This document shows positions 25,182 through 36,137 of a stretch of DNA of 64,000 nt, piece after piece (position 1 is the stretch's first letter; every line of letters starts with the position of its first letter). The DNA comes from Pseudooceanicola nanhaiensis DSM 18065 (GTDB taxonomy: Bacteria; Pseudomonadota; Alphaproteobacteria; Rhodobacterales; Rhodobacteraceae), in the NCBI RefSeq assembly GCF_000688295.1, contig NZ_JHZF01000013.1, positions 620,001-684,000 on the forward strand, read 5' to 3'. Below the pieces are notes generated by a model that saw nothing but the letters and a program-made list of their open reading frames with translations, was not told the DNA's origin and made no database searches. A program made the position numbers and the translations under genes.

Positions 25182-25243
25182 GATTTGACCGGAACGTCCA
25201 CCGGACGTTCCGCCCGGGCCCGTGGGCCCGGGTTCGTCAAATC
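25182..25243 (-). repeat. three-way-junction RNA structure at the end of dnaJ
   Basis: GATTTGAC (25182-25189) and GTCAAATC (25236-25243) form an outer 8-base-pair stem that encloses two strong hairpins: GGAACGTCC-ACC-GGACGTTCC and CCCGGGCCC-GT-GGGCCCGGG. The right arm overlaps the dnaJ stop codon (25242-25244). In the dnaKJ mRNA this would be a compact three-way junction directly at the stop. It may protect the 3' end or be a repeat that landed there. Confidence 0.55.
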
Positions 25244-26390
25244 ACCCCTTCATCGAGTCCCAGAAGCCCTTCACGCTCGAGAAGAAGCTCTTGCTCTCGG
25301 GGTTGTTGTCCTCGCTCAGGTCCTCGAATTCGCGCAGCAGATCCTTCTGGCGCGCGGTGAGGTTCACCGGCGTTTCCACGGCGAGTTCGATGAACATGTC
25401 GCCATGCGTCCCGCCCCTGAGCGCCGGCATCCCCTTGCCGCGCAGCCGCATCTGACGGCCGCTCTGGGACCCTTCCGGGATCTTCACGCGGCTCCGGCCG
25501 CCGTCGATCGTCGGCACCTCGATGTCGCCGCCGAGCGACGCCTTGGTCATCGAGACGGGCACGCGGCAATAGAGGTTCGTGGCCTCCCGTTCGAAGATCT
25601 TGTGCTTGGCGACCTCGATGAAGATGTAGAGATCGCCCGGAGGTCCGCCGCGCATCCCGGCCTCGCCCTCTCCGCCGAGGCGGATGCGGGTGCCCGTCTC
25701 GACCCCCGCGGGGATGTTGACCGACAGCGAGCGGTCGCGTTCGACGCGGCCCTGGCCGTGGCACTGCTTGCACGGGTTCTGGACGATCTGGCCCAGGCCC
25801 GAACAGGTCGGGCAGGTGCGCTCCACCGTGAAGAAGCCCTGCTGCGCGCGGACCTTGCCCATCCCGGAACAGGTCGGGCAGGTGACGGGCTCGGCGCCGC
25901 CTTCGGCGCCGGTGCCGTCACAGGCCGTGCACTGCACCGAGGTCGGCACGTTGATCGTCTTCTGCAGGCCGGCATAGGCCTCTTCCAGCGTGAGACGAAG
26001 GTTGTAGCGCAGATCCGAGCCGCGGGCGGCACGGCTGCGGGCGCCGCCACTGCGGCCGCCGCCCATGAAATCGCCGAAGAGATCGTCGAACACGTCCGAG
26101 AACGCGCTGGCGAAATCGCCCTGCTGGCCGCCCCGCGGACCGCCGCGCGCCCCGCCCATGCCGCCGTCGAAGGCGGCGTGGCCAAAGCGGTCGTAGGCGG
26201 CCTTCTTGTCGCCGTCCTTCAGGACGTCATAGGCCTCGTTCACTTCCTTGAACTGGGCCTCGGCGTCCGGGTTGTCGCTGTTGCGGTCGGGATGGAGCTC
26301 CTTGGCCTTCTTGCGATAGGCCTTCTTGATCTCGTCCGCCGATGCACCCTTCGCGACGCCGAGCGTCTCGTAGTAATCGCGTTTTGCCAT
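25242..26390 (-). CDS. dnaJ: molecular chaperone DnaJ
   Basis: A 382-residue type I J-protein that delivers clients to DnaK and stimulates its ATPase. The J domain has HPD in [11 protein letters not shown], then a Gly/Phe region with a Gly-Arg-rich stretch ([15 protein letters not shown]), four CxxCxGxG zinc-finger repeats ([41 protein letters not shown]) and the C-terminal client-binding barrels. Start [12 protein letters not shown] is canonical. It lies 79 bases after dnaK, separated by a large hairpin. Confidence 0.98.
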   Translation of the reverse strand: MAKRDYYETLGVAKGASADEIKKAYRKKAKELHPDRNSDNPDAEAQFKEVNEAYDVLKDGDKKAAYDRFGHAAFDGGMGGARGGPRGGQQGDFASAFSDVFDDLFGDFMGGGRSGGARSRAARGSDLRYNLRLTLEEAYAGLQKTINVPTSVQCTACDGTGAEGGAEPVTCPTCSGMGKVRAQQGFFTVERTCPTCSGLGQIVQNPCKQCHGQGRVERDRSLSVNIPAGVETGTRIRLGGEGEAGMRGGPPGDLYIFIEVAKHKIFEREATNLYCRVPVSMTKASLGGDIEVPTIDGGRSRVKIPEGSQSGRQMRLRGKGMPALRGGTHGDMFIELAVETPVNLTARQKDLLREFEDLSEDNNPESKSFFSSVKGFWDSMKG

Positions 26391-26409
26391 TCAGAGAGTC
26401 CCCCTCTCC

Positions 26410-26460
26410 GGGAACGTGGAAGCCGGCCCGCCGTGGGACGGGCCGGCTTCAGAGGTTCCC
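26410..26460 (-). promoter_or_regulatory. dnaK-dnaJ intercistronic hairpin
   Basis: GAAGCCGGCCCG (26419-26430) and CGGGCCGGCTTC (26439-26450) form a perfect 12-base-pair stem; outer GGGAAC/GTTCCC arms (26410-26415, 26455-26460) extend it. No T-run follows. Such a hairpin can protect the upstream dnaK message after cleavage and lower dnaJ output, giving more DnaK than DnaJ. Confidence 0.6.
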
Positions 26461-26469
26461 GCGTGCGGA

Positions 26470-28383
<1,914 letters not shown>

Positions 28384-28517
28384 GTTTTCAATCCCTTTTC
28401 AATTCAGGCGATGGACGGGGACGGACCCGTAACGGCATCCGCACCCGAAGTGATGCGGCAGCCAGAGCCTTGGGCCTTGTGCGGGCCTTCATGCCCTGTC
28501 CGCCACGCTTCCGGGCG

Positions 28518-28546
28518 TATATAAGTAGGGGTCTGAGGGCCTGCAA
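28518..28546 (-). promoter_or_regulatory. dnaK promoter candidate
   Basis: On the minus strand TTGCAG (28546-28541) and TATATA (28523-28518) are 17 bases apart. The -10 is good; the -35 matches three of six positions. CTTG plus a CCCCTA stretch inside the spacer is reminiscent of a sigma-32 promoter but the distance is shorter than usual. The 5' leader would be about 125 nucleotides. Confidence 0.5.
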
Positions 28547-28622
28547 GCGGGACAGGCCGGGCAAAAGCCGCGAATTGGTGATTTTCCGCGACGGCGGGGG
28601 CGCGGTGTCGGAAGGGCAGGCG

Positions 28623-29228
28623 ATGCAGACGAGACTGGCGATCCGGGGCGTGGAGGTGCTGAAGGGCTATCTGGGGCCCGAGGCGCAGGCGGCGATGGTG
28701 GCCGACATCCGCGGCGTGGCCGCGGCGGCGCCGCTCTTTTCGCCCGAGACGCGGTTCGGAAAGAAGATGTCGGTGGCGATGACCTCGGCCGGGAAATACG
28801 GCTGGTACACGGACCGGCGCGGCTATCGGTACGAACCGCGCCATCCCTCGGGCGTCGCATGGCCGCCGATCCCGGAAACGGTGCTGTCGGTCTGGCGCGA
28901 TCTGGTGAGCGCCGAGCGGATGCCGGATTGCTGCCTCGTGAACTTCTACCGCGAGGGCGCGAAGATGGGCCTGCACCAGGACCGGGACGAGGCCGATTTC
29001 TCGTGGCCGGTGCTGTCGATCTCGCTGGGCGACACGGCCCGGTTCCGGATCGGCGCGGTGGACCGCGGCGGGAGCACCGAGTCGGTCTGGCTCGAGTCGG
29101 GGGATGTCTGCGTGATGGGCGGCGAGGCCCGGCTGGTGCATCACGGCATCGACAAGGTGCGCTTCGGGTCGTCGACGCTGCTGAGCGACGGCGGGCGGAT
29201 CAACCTGACCCTGCGCGTGGTGGATTGA
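28623..29228 (+). CDS. alkB: alpha-ketoglutarate-dependent dioxygenase AlkB
   Basis: A 201-residue Fe(II)/2-oxoglutarate dioxygenase that reverses alkyl damage on DNA or RNA bases. Iron ligands are H118 and D120 (LHQDRDE) and H174 (VHHGID); 2-oxoglutarate is held by the arginines of GGRINLTLRVV. The substrate motif LVNFYREGAKMGLHQD is normal. I start at ATG 28623, after a GAAGGGCAGG; the frame continues upstream but is not conserved. It diverges from dnaK over 239 bases. Confidence 0.94.
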   Translation: MQTRLAIRGVEVLKGYLGPEAQAAMVADIRGVAAAAPLFSPETRFGKKMSVAMTSAGKYGWYTDRRGYRYEPRHPSGVAWPPIPETVLSVWRDLVSAERMPDCCLVNFYREGAKMGLHQDRDEADFSWPVLSISLGDTARFRIGAVDRGGSTESVWLESGDVCVMGGEARLVHHGIDKVRFGSSTLLSDGGRINLTLRVVD

Positions 29229-29451
29229 GGCGGCGGGGAGGGGTGAACCCCGCCCTGCGAAGGTCGGGGATCGCCGTGCAATCCGGGCCCGGGGCTCTTC
29301 CATATCGTGCCGTCATCCCCGCGCTTGACCCGAAAACGCCCCGGGGCCCGAGGTCATCCGGACAGGCCGGAATACGACGGAGAAGGCGGCAGCCTGTTGC
29401 TCAACCAGCCCGGTCGACCCCGCCCCCGGAGCAAGCCCTGCCCGCGCACCG

Positions 29452-29466
29452 GCGGGCGAGGCCCGC
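29452..29466 (-). terminator. short hairpin after the cyclase gene
   Basis: GCGGGC-GAG-GCCCGC begins directly after the stop codon of the cyclase gene on the minus strand. It lacks a T-run. The remaining gap 29229-29451 between convergent alkB and this gene contains no frame I can support. Confidence 0.35.
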
Positions 29467-30234
29467 TCACCGCAGGATCGCCACGGGTCGGCACCAGCCC
29501 GCGCTCGCGCCCTTGATCTTGACCGGGAAGCACTGGACCTCGAACCCGGTGGCCGGCAGGCTTTCGAGATTGGCGAGCTTCTCCATGTGGCAATAGCCCT
29601 TCACCATGCCGGCGCGGTGGCCTTCCCAGATCAGCCCGGCATCGCCGGTCTCGGCCACCTTCTTCGCGGTGTGCACGAAGGGCGCGTCCCAGCTCCAGGC
29701 GTCGGTGCCGCAGACGCGCATGCCGCGCTCGGTCATCCAGAGGGTGGCCTCCCGCCCGATCCCGCAGCCCGTGGCCACGTATTCGGGCGTGCCATAGGCG
29801 GCGCCCGCGGCGGTGTTCACCAGCACGATGTCGCCGGGTGCGAGCTGGTGCCCGATGCGGGCGAATTCCGCCTCGACCTCTCCGGCGCCGACGACGTGGC
29901 CGTCGGGGACCTCGCGGAAGTCGAGCTTCACGCCCCGCCCGATGCACCATTCCAGCGGCACCTCGTCGATGGTGATCGCGCGTTCCCCGCCGTCCATCGT
30001 GGAATGGTAATGGTAGGGCGCATCCAGATGCGTGCCGTTGTGGGTCGAGAGCTGCACCTGCTCGACCGCCCAGCCCTCGCCGCCGGGCAGGTCCTCCGGC
30101 GCCACGCCGGGGAAGAAGCCGAGGATCTGCGCGGCCGTTTCCCGGTGGCCGAGATAGGTGATCGTCGGATGCAGCCCCGGCGGGTCGGCGTAGGGCGTGT
30201 TCTCGAGCGGCCGCGCCAGGTCGATCAGTTTCAT
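29467..30234 (-). CDS. cyclase family protein (kynurenine-formamidase-like)
   Basis: A 255-residue metal-dependent hydrolase of the PF04199 cyclase family. The signature STHNGTHLDAPYHYHS (H-x-G-T-H-x-D-x-P-x-H) binds the metals. Family members open or close ring amides and lactones, such as N-formylkynurenine hydrolysis. The ATG at 30234 follows AGGAGGAGACATTC. The sequence WAVEQVQLSTHNGTHLDAP and the C-terminal cysteine-rich VKGYCHMEK...EVQCFPVKI are normal for the group. It diverges from an MFS gene, which may transport its substrate or product. Confidence 0.88.
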   Translation of the reverse strand: MKLIDLARPLENTPYADPPGLHPTITYLGHRETAAQILGFFPGVAPEDLPGGEGWAVEQVQLSTHNGTHLDAPYHYHSTMDGGERAITIDEVPLEWCIGRGVKLDFREVPDGHVVGAGEVEAEFARIGHQLAPGDIVLVNTAAGAAYGTPEYVATGCGIGREATLWMTERGMRVCGTDAWSWDAPFVHTAKKVAETGDAGLIWEGHRAGMVKGYCHMEKLANLESLPATGFEVQCFPVKIKGASAGWCRPVAILR

Positions 30235-30326
30235 GAATGTCTCCTCCTGTTGCGCGCACACTAGGCGCAGCAGATGCGCGTCGGCAACGCTTGCCGTTCA
30301 CCCGACGCCACCGTAGCGTCCGGCGC

Positions 30327-31538
30327 ATGGGTCCCGATGCCGTTCTCGACAGCGCCTATTCCTGGCGCCGCCTCGCCCTCTCGCTCGCCATCGCGGTGAT
30401 CGGGAACGCCGGGATGTGGGCGTCGATCCTCGTGTTGCCCGACATGCAGGAAGAGTTCGGGCTGGCCCGTTCCGACGCCTCGCTGCCCTACACGTTCACG
30501 ATGTTCGGCTATGCCTTCGGAAACCTGCTGATCGGCCGGATCGTGGACCGGTTCGGCGTGACCGTCGCGCTCTCGGCCGCGGCGCTGACCATCGCTGCGG
30601 GTTTCAGCCTCGCCGCCTCGACGGGCAGCTTCTGGCTGGTCTGCCTGCTGCAGCTGGTCATCGGCCTGGGCACCGCGGCCAGCTTCGGGCCGCTGGTGGC
30701 GGACGTGTCGCTCTGGTTCCTGAAGCGGCGGGGGATCGCGGTCGGGATCGCGGCGTCGGGGAATTACCTCTCCGGCGCGATCTGGCCGGTGCTTCTGGCG
30801 GGCGTGCTGGCCGAGGGCGGCTGGCGCGCGGCCTATCTCGCCCTCGCGGCCATATCGCTCGCGGGGATGATCCCGCTGGCGCTCTTTCTGCGCCGCCGCC
30901 TGCCGCTCGAGGCGGTGGCGATCTCGGACGCCGCCTCGGCCGCGCGGGCACGTGCGACGGGCATCCCGCCGCTGACGCTGATGCTGATGCTCGGCCTTGC
31001 GGGGGTCGCCTGCTGCGTGGCGATGTCGATGCCGCAAGTGCATATCGTCTCGCTCTGCATCGATCTCGGCTACGGGCCGGCGGCGGGCGGGCAGATGCTG
31101 TCGCTCATGCTCGTCGGCGGCGTCGCCTCGCGCATCGCCTCGGGCTTCATCGCGGACCGGCTGGGCGGCGTCCGGACGCTGCTGATCGGCTCGGTCCTGC
31201 AGGGGCTCGCGCTGCTGCTCTATCTGCCGTCGGACGCGCTGACCTCGCTCTACGTCGTCTCGCTGGTCTTCGGGCTGAGCCAGGGCGGCATCGTGCCCTC
31301 CTACGCGGTCATCGTGCGGGAATACATGCCCGCGCGCGAGGCAGGGAGCCGGACCGGCTTCGTCATCATGGGCACGATCCTCGGCATGGCGCTCGGCGGC
31401 TGGATGTCGGGCTGGATCTACGACGTGACCGGCAGCTACCACTGGGCCTTCCTGAACGGCATCGCCTGGAACGTGCTCAACATCGCGATCATGGTGACGG
31501 TGCTGCTGCGCGGCCGCCCCCGGGCCGTGCCCGCCTGA
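30327..31538 (+). CDS. MFS transporter
   Basis: A 403-residue major-facilitator protein with twelve predicted membrane segments and the loop 2-3 motif GRIVDRFG. The start ATG 30327 gives a short cytoplasmic N-terminus (MGPDAVLDSAYSWRR). It resembles the monocarboxylate/oxalate-formate type porters by GIAVGIAASGNYLSGAIWPV and the second half SRIASGFIADRLGGVRTLLIG. It shares a 92-base divergent region with the cyclase gene, so the two may handle one compound. Substrate cannot be deduced. Confidence 0.87.
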   Translation: MGPDAVLDSAYSWRRLALSLAIAVIGNAGMWASILVLPDMQEEFGLARSDASLPYTFTMFGYAFGNLLIGRIVDRFGVTVALSAAALTIAAGFSLAASTGSFWLVCLLQLVIGLGTAASFGPLVADVSLWFLKRRGIAVGIAASGNYLSGAIWPVLLAGVLAEGGWRAAYLALAAISLAGMIPLALFLRRRLPLEAVAISDAASAARARATGIPPLTLMLMLGLAGVACCVAMSMPQVHIVSLCIDLGYGPAAGGQMLSLMLVGGVASRIASGFIADRLGGVRTLLIGSVLQGLALLLYLPSDALTSLYVVSLVFGLSQGGIVPSYAVIVREYMPAREAGSRTGFVIMGTILGMALGGWMSGWIYDVTGSYHWAFLNGIAWNVLNIAIMVTVLLRGRPRAVPA

Positions 31539-31569
31539 CCCGTCCACTGCAGCGACAGGGTCGGTCCGG

Positions 31570-32025
31570 CTAGACCGGCAGGTCCCGGTTCTCGGCGATC
31601 GCCTCCATCGTGATGCTCGAGGTGACGCTGTCGAGCTCCACGCTGTCGATCAGGCGACGATAGATGCGGTCGAAATCGTTCATGTCCTGGGCCACGATCT
31701 TCAGCAGGTAATCGTAATCGCCGGCGATCCGGTAGAAGTCGATCACGTTGGGGATCGAGGTCACGTGGCTGCGGAACTGCCTCAGCCAGTCGGTGCTGTG
31801 GTGCCGGGTCCGGACCATGACGATCACCGTCAGGCTGAACCCCACGTCGCGCGGGTCGAGCCGGAGCGTCTGTTCCGTCAGCCCGGCCTCCTTCAGGCGG
31901 GTGAGCCGGCGCCAGCATGCGTTCTGCGACAGGCCGACCCGATCGGCCAGCTCGCGCTGCGAGAGCGAGGCGTCCGACTGCAGCTGACGCAGGATGCGCC
32001 GATCAATCTCATCGAGTTTTTCCAT
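31570..32025 (-). CDS. Lrp/AsnC family transcriptional regulator
   Basis: A 151-residue Lrp-type regulator. The HTH occupies residues 4-60 (LDEIDRRILRQLQSDASLSQRELADRVGLSQNACWRRLTRL) and the C-terminal RAM/AsnC ligand domain follows (VIDFYRIAGDYDYLLKIVAQDMNDFDRIY). Such proteins sense amino acids. Two in-frame starts lie upstream (32037 and 32046); I prefer ATG 32025, which begins MEKLDEIDRRIL. It diverges from a PLP-enzyme gene across 113 bases and is its probable regulator. Confidence 0.92.
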   Translation of the reverse strand: MEKLDEIDRRILRQLQSDASLSQRELADRVGLSQNACWRRLTRLKEAGLTEQTLRLDPRDVGFSLTVIVMVRTRHHSTDWLRQFRSHVTSIPNVIDFYRIAGDYDYLLKIVAQDMNDFDRIYRRLIDSVELDSVTSSITMEAIAENRDLPV

Positions 32026-32138
32026 TCGAGCGATCATATGACACAATTCGAAAGGCTGCGAGGGGTAAATCAGGTGAACACCTCTCGCCGGGGCCGGGCT
32101 AGATTGGCGCCACCCTCGCCAGCAAAGGACCCGCTCAG

Positions 32139-33521
32139 ATGACCACGCCCGACACCCGTTTCGCAGAGTTCCGCAGTAGCCTCGGCACCCCCGCCGAGAT
32201 CGCGCAGGGGCTAATCGGCGACGGGATGACCTTCGAGGGTCCGCTCGGGCCGCGCCAGCTGATCTATGCGGATTACACCGCCTCGGGGCGGGCGCTGCGG
32301 CAGGTCGAGATGTTCATGATGGAGCAGGTCCTGCCGACCTACGGCAACACCCACACCACCGCGTCGCATTGCGGCGCGACGACCACGGGACTGCGCGAGG
32401 CCGCGCGCCGCGTGGTCGCGCGCCACGTGAACGCCGGCCCGGATCACGCGGTGATCTTCGGCGGGGGCGGGGCCACGGCGGGGATCAACCGGCTGCCGCA
32501 TCTCTTCGGGATTCGCGGCGCGGCGGAGGCGCTGGTCCTGATCGGCCCCTACGAGCACCATTCCAACATCCTGCCCTGGCGCGAGTCCGGCGCCGAGGTG
32601 CGGATGATCCCGGAGGCGCCCGGGGGCGGGCCGGACATGGAGGTTCTTGCCGCGACGCTTCGGGCCGCCGAAGGCCGCCCCGTGGTGGGCGCCTTCTCGG
32701 CCGCCTCGAACCTGACGGGCGTGCTGACCGACGTGCGCGCCGTGACGCGGCTGCTGAAGTCGCATGGCGCGCGCTCGGTCTGGGATTACGCCTGCGGCGG
32801 CCCCTACCTCGACATCGACATGGCGCCCGGCACGGATCACGAGATCGACGCGGTGGTCTTCTCGGCGCACAAGTTCGCGGGCGGTCCGGGCGCATCCGGC
32901 GTGCTGGTCCTGAACCGCAAGGCCGTCGCCGCGACCACGCCCAGCCTGCCGGGCGGCGGCACGGTGCGCTTCGTCTCGCCGTGGCACCACGATTACGTCG
33001 CCGATGTCGTGGCGCGCGAGGAGGCCGGCACGCCGAACGTGCTGGCCGACATCCGCGCCGCGCTGGCCGTGCTGGTGAAGGAGGCGATCGGCACCGGCTA
33101 CATGGCGCGCCGTCATGCCGCCTTCCGCGCCGCCGCGCGGGCCCGCTGGGACCGGCACCCCGCGCTGCGCCTCTTCGGGCCCGAGACGCCGGACCAGCTG
33201 CCGATCTTCGCGCTCGGCCTCGACGGGGTGCCCGCGCAGCAGTTCACCCGCCTGCTGAGCGATCATTTCGGGGTCCAGACCCGGTCGGGCTGCGCCTGCG
33301 CCGGGCCCTACGGCCACATCCTGATGGAGATCGGCGAGACGCGCTCGGCCGAGATGCGCCGCGCGATCCTTCAGGGCGACGAGAGCGCCAAGCCCGGGTT
33401 CACGCGGCTCAACTTCTCGGCCCTGCTGACCGAGGCGAAGGCCGAGGCGATCCTCGATGCCGTCGACCGGATCGCCGCCGCGCCCGCGCTCTACGTCGAA
33501 CCGGTCAGGCGTTCGGCCTGA
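32139..33521 (+). CDS. class V aminotransferase, cysteine-desulfurase-like
   Basis: A 460-residue PLP enzyme of the NifS/SufS fold. The PLP lysine is in DAVVFSAHKFAGGPGASGVL, with TTASHCGATTTGLREAAR and GPYEHHSNILPWRESGAEV as the substrate-side motifs; a C-terminal cysteine loop QTRSGCACAGPYGH is present where cysteine desulfurases have their catalytic cysteine. It could desulfurate cysteine or act on another amino acid under the neighbouring Lrp regulator. No Suf or Isc genes are near. Its last 17 bases overlap the end of the convergent SBF gene. Confidence 0.85.
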   Translation: MTTPDTRFAEFRSSLGTPAEIAQGLIGDGMTFEGPLGPRQLIYADYTASGRALRQVEMFMMEQVLPTYGNTHTTASHCGATTTGLREAARRVVARHVNAGPDHAVIFGGGGATAGINRLPHLFGIRGAAEALVLIGPYEHHSNILPWRESGAEVRMIPEAPGGGPDMEVLAATLRAAEGRPVVGAFSAASNLTGVLTDVRAVTRLLKSHGARSVWDYACGGPYLDIDMAPGTDHEIDAVVFSAHKFAGGPGASGVLVLNRKAVAATTPSLPGGGTVRFVSPWHHDYVADVVAREEAGTPNVLADIRAALAVLVKEAIGTGYMARRHAAFRAAARARWDRHPALRLFGPETPDQLPIFALGLDGVPAQQFTRLLSDHFGVQTRSGCACAGPYGHILMEIGETRSAEMRRAILQGDESAKPGFTRLNFSALLTEAKAEAILDAVDRIAAAPALYVEPVRRSA

Positions 33522-34326
33522 CCCGGCGCCGCCCGAATTCGCCGGCCAGGGGGAACAGCACGAGCATCCCGATCAGCGAGGCCGTCACGATAAAGGTCAG
33601 GACGTCGATCCCGAAGTTCTGGCCCGCGACGACCACCGCCGCCGAGATGTTCCGCTGCGCCGTTGCCAGCGCCATGACGGGTCCGCCCAGCAGGTATCCG
33701 ACCGCCGCCACGACAACGTAGAACAGCAGCGCCGCGATCAGCCCGTGCGAGCCCACGAGCCCGATCATGTCGCGGAAGTTCATCACGATCAGCAGCCCGA
33801 CCAGGACGATGAGCGCGACGTTGGCCGCCTGGGCGCAGACCGCCTGCACCGGCTCCACCGCCGCGCCATAGCGGGCGCGGGCGGCGAGTGCGAGGGCCAG
33901 CGGCAGCAGCATCATCAGGATCAGCGACCGGGCAATGGCCCAGCTGTCCACGACCACGCCGGTCAGCAGCCATGGCAGAAGCAGCGGCAGGATCACCACC
34001 GTGGCGGCCATCAGGAGCACCATCAGGCCGACGCCGGTGGCGACATCGTCCTTCGCCGCCTGCACGAGCTTCGGCAGGAAGGGCGCGCCGGCTGCCGCCG
34101 CGATCACGATCAGCCCGGTGGCAAGCGCGCCGTCCAGCCCGGTCAGAAGCACGATGCCCCAGCCCGCCAGCGGGGCCACGACGAAGCTGGCGGCCAGCGC
34201 CAGCACGACAGTCCGCAGGTTGGCCAGCGGGGCGGTGATCTCGGCGGGCGTAAGGCTCAGCCCCATGCTCACCATGCTGCCGGTGACGAAGACGAGGGTC
34301 ATGAGGTTGGCGATGGTCTCGATCAC
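33505..34326 (-). CDS. SBF/bile acid:sodium symporter-like membrane protein
   Basis: A 273-residue membrane protein with about nine to ten hydrophobic segments (TLVFVTGSMVSMGLSLTP at the start, a central AAAGAPFLPKLVQAAKDD and an ATAQRNISAAVVVAGQNFG motif near the end). The R-N-x-x-x-A and G-A-P motifs recall the SBF/BASS family, which moves organic anions with sodium. It is overlapped by four bases with the SulP gene upstream, so the two anion transporters are co-expressed. Substrate not known. Confidence 0.75.
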   Translation of the reverse strand: MIETIANLMTLVFVTGSMVSMGLSLTPAEITAPLANLRTVVLALAASFVVAPLAGWGIVLLTGLDGALATGLIVIAAAAGAPFLPKLVQAAKDDVATGVGLMVLLMAATVVILPLLLPWLLTGVVVDSWAIARSLILMMLLPLALALAARARYGAAVEPVQAVCAQAANVALIVLVGLLIVMNFRDMIGLVGSHGLIAALLFYVVVAAVGYLLGGPVMALATAQRNISAAVVVAGQNFGIDVLTFIVTASLIGMLVLFPLAGEFGRRRVRPNA

Positions 34327-36032
34327 GATGCGGTCCCTCCTGCAGGGGCCGGCGCCCGCGCCGTTGCACGTTCCAGCCGGTTCCGCGCCGCTCCGACCGC
34401 CTCGTTCATCGAGGCGCCCAGCTGGGGACGCTGCCAGAATATGTTGTCGGTGCCGAGCAGCTCGACCATCCCGGTGCGTTCGAGCTGGCGGAAGAGCCGC
34501 GGGTCCACGCCCGCCAGCATCAGCCGCCCGCCGTTGCGCTGGAGTCCGTCGGCATAGCGCTTGAGCACCCGGATCACCGTGCTCCCGAGGTCGTCGACAT
34601 CGTGCATCGTGAGGATCACGCAGGCGCCCTCCGCCTCTCCGATCCGCGGCAGCTGATCCTCGAGCATCTGCGCCGAGGCGAAGAACAGCGGCCCCCGCAC
34701 CCGCAGCAGCACGATGGCGGAAGGATCGAGGCTGCGCCGGGCCGGGCCTTCGACAGGGAAGCCGCCCTCGACCAGCTCGATCTCGCGCAGCTCGATCCGG
34801 TTGGACATCTGGAGGATCTGCAGCAGGAACGAGAGCGCGACGCCGAACAGGATCGCGTATTGCAACGGCAGCAGCAGGGCGGCGAGGAAGGTGGCGATCA
34901 TCGCGGCCGCCGCCGCGTGGCCGGTCTTCCAGATCGAGCGCGCGGTCTCGACCGGGATCGTCTGCAGCCCCACGACGAAGAGCAGCCCGCCGAGCGCGGC
35001 CATCGGAACGAGCTCGACGAGGTCCACGAGCAGGAATACGATGACGATCACGAAGAGCCCGCCGAAGATGTTGGCCCAGCGGGTCCGGGCGCCCGCCTGC
35101 ACAGTCACCGCCGTGCCGGACATCGACCCGCCCGAGGGGATCGCACCGAAGGGCGCGGCGGCGAGGTTCGCCAGCCCCTGGCCGACGAAATCGCGCGAGG
35201 TGTCGGGAAACTGCCCATCGGGGTTGGGATAGCTCTGCCCGACGCCCGCGCCCTGGATCAGCCCGATCAGCGCGATCCCGAAGGCGGGCACCAGGAGCAG
35301 CGGCAGCATCAGCAGGTCCGGCAGCATCGGCCGCGGCAGGCTGCGCGGAATGTCCGCGATGTCCCGCACGAGCCGGGCATCGTCGCCGTGCGGAAACAGC
35401 GCGAAGAGCTGACCCAGCAGCGTGACGCCCGCAAGCGCGAGGATCAGCGCGAAGGGCCGGTATTTCGTCATCTGGAACGCGAATATCGCGGCAATGGTCG
35501 AGAGCCCGAGGATCAGCGTCTCGGGGTCGATCTCGGTCCAGTGGAGCAGCGTGTCCGCGACGACCAGCAGCTTGATGCTCTGGTCGCTCTCGTAGCCGGT
35601 GAGATCCGGGACCGCGCCCAGCATGATCAGCACGGCGATGCCCGAGATGAAGCCCGTCATCACCGCATGCGAGATGAAGCGCACGAGTTGGCCCATCCTC
35701 AGCAGCCCGAAGGCCAGCTGGATCGCCCCCACCATCAGCACCAGCGCGATGAGGGCCTTCACCTTCTGCTCGCCCTCGAACCGCGCCAGCGCCTCGCCGG
35801 CGGCGACCGACAGGGCGCCGGTGGTCGAGACGTTCATGTAGACGGAGCCGGTGAAGATCGCGCCGACAGGCATCGCCACCATCAGCGCGTAGAGACCGGC
35901 CACCGGGTTGACGGCGGCCAGCACCGCGTTCGCCATGCCCTGCGGCACGTTCACGACGGCGAAGGTCGCGCCGGCGACGAGGTCGGGGACCAGCGTCCTC
36001 GGGTCGGCCTTCAGCCTGGACAGGATCGACAT
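34323..36032 (-). CDS. SulP family anion transporter with STAS domain
   Basis: A 569-residue SulP permease for sulfate, bicarbonate or other anions. The membrane domain has the family motif FAVVNVPQGMANAVLAAVNPVAGLYA and IPSGGSMSGTAVTVQAGARTRWANIFGG; the C-terminal cytoplasmic STAS domain begins near 440 (SAIVLLRVRGPLFFASAQMLEDQL) with CVILTMHDVDDLGSTVIRVL. Start ATG 36032 (MSILSRLKADPR) matches the family. In cyanobacteria SulP members such as BicA carry bicarbonate; here, next to an SBF protein and a desulfurase-like enzyme, a sulfur role is possible but unproven. Confidence 0.92.
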   Translation of the reverse strand: MSILSRLKADPRTLVPDLVAGATFAVVNVPQGMANAVLAAVNPVAGLYALMVAMPVGAIFTGSVYMNVSTTGALSVAAGEALARFEGEQKVKALIALVLMVGAIQLAFGLLRMGQLVRFISHAVMTGFISGIAVLIMLGAVPDLTGYESDQSIKLLVVADTLLHWTEIDPETLILGLSTIAAIFAFQMTKYRPFALILALAGVTLLGQLFALFPHGDDARLVRDIADIPRSLPRPMLPDLLMLPLLLVPAFGIALIGLIQGAGVGQSYPNPDGQFPDTSRDFVGQGLANLAAAPFGAIPSGGSMSGTAVTVQAGARTRWANIFGGLFVIVIVFLLVDLVELVPMAALGGLLFVVGLQTIPVETARSIWKTGHAAAAAMIATFLAALLLPLQYAILFGVALSFLLQILQMSNRIELREIELVEGGFPVEGPARRSLDPSAIVLLRVRGPLFFASAQMLEDQLPRIGEAEGACVILTMHDVDDLGSTVIRVLKRYADGLQRNGGRLMLAGVDPRLFRQLERTGMVELLGTDNIFWQRPQLGASMNEAVGAARNRLERATARAPAPAGGTAS

Positions 36033-36137
36033 CCCGCGCGGTCCTTCACCAACGGGCGGTTCCCGGTCCTGCGGTCGCCGCGCCAGCCCCGTGCAAGACG
36101 TAGCACGCGGGTGACGCAAGGTGAACTGCCCGGCGCG

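Noticed and set aside
25182-25243. A tRNA-like cloverleaf
   Set aside because: It has an outer stem and two arms, but no anticodon loop of seven bases, no T-loop GTTCRANY and no acceptor CCA; the arms have loops of two to three bases.
28384-28622. A CIRCE element controlling dnaK
   Set aside because: No TTAGCACTC-N9-GAGTGCTAA repeat; the region has only a promoter-like pair.
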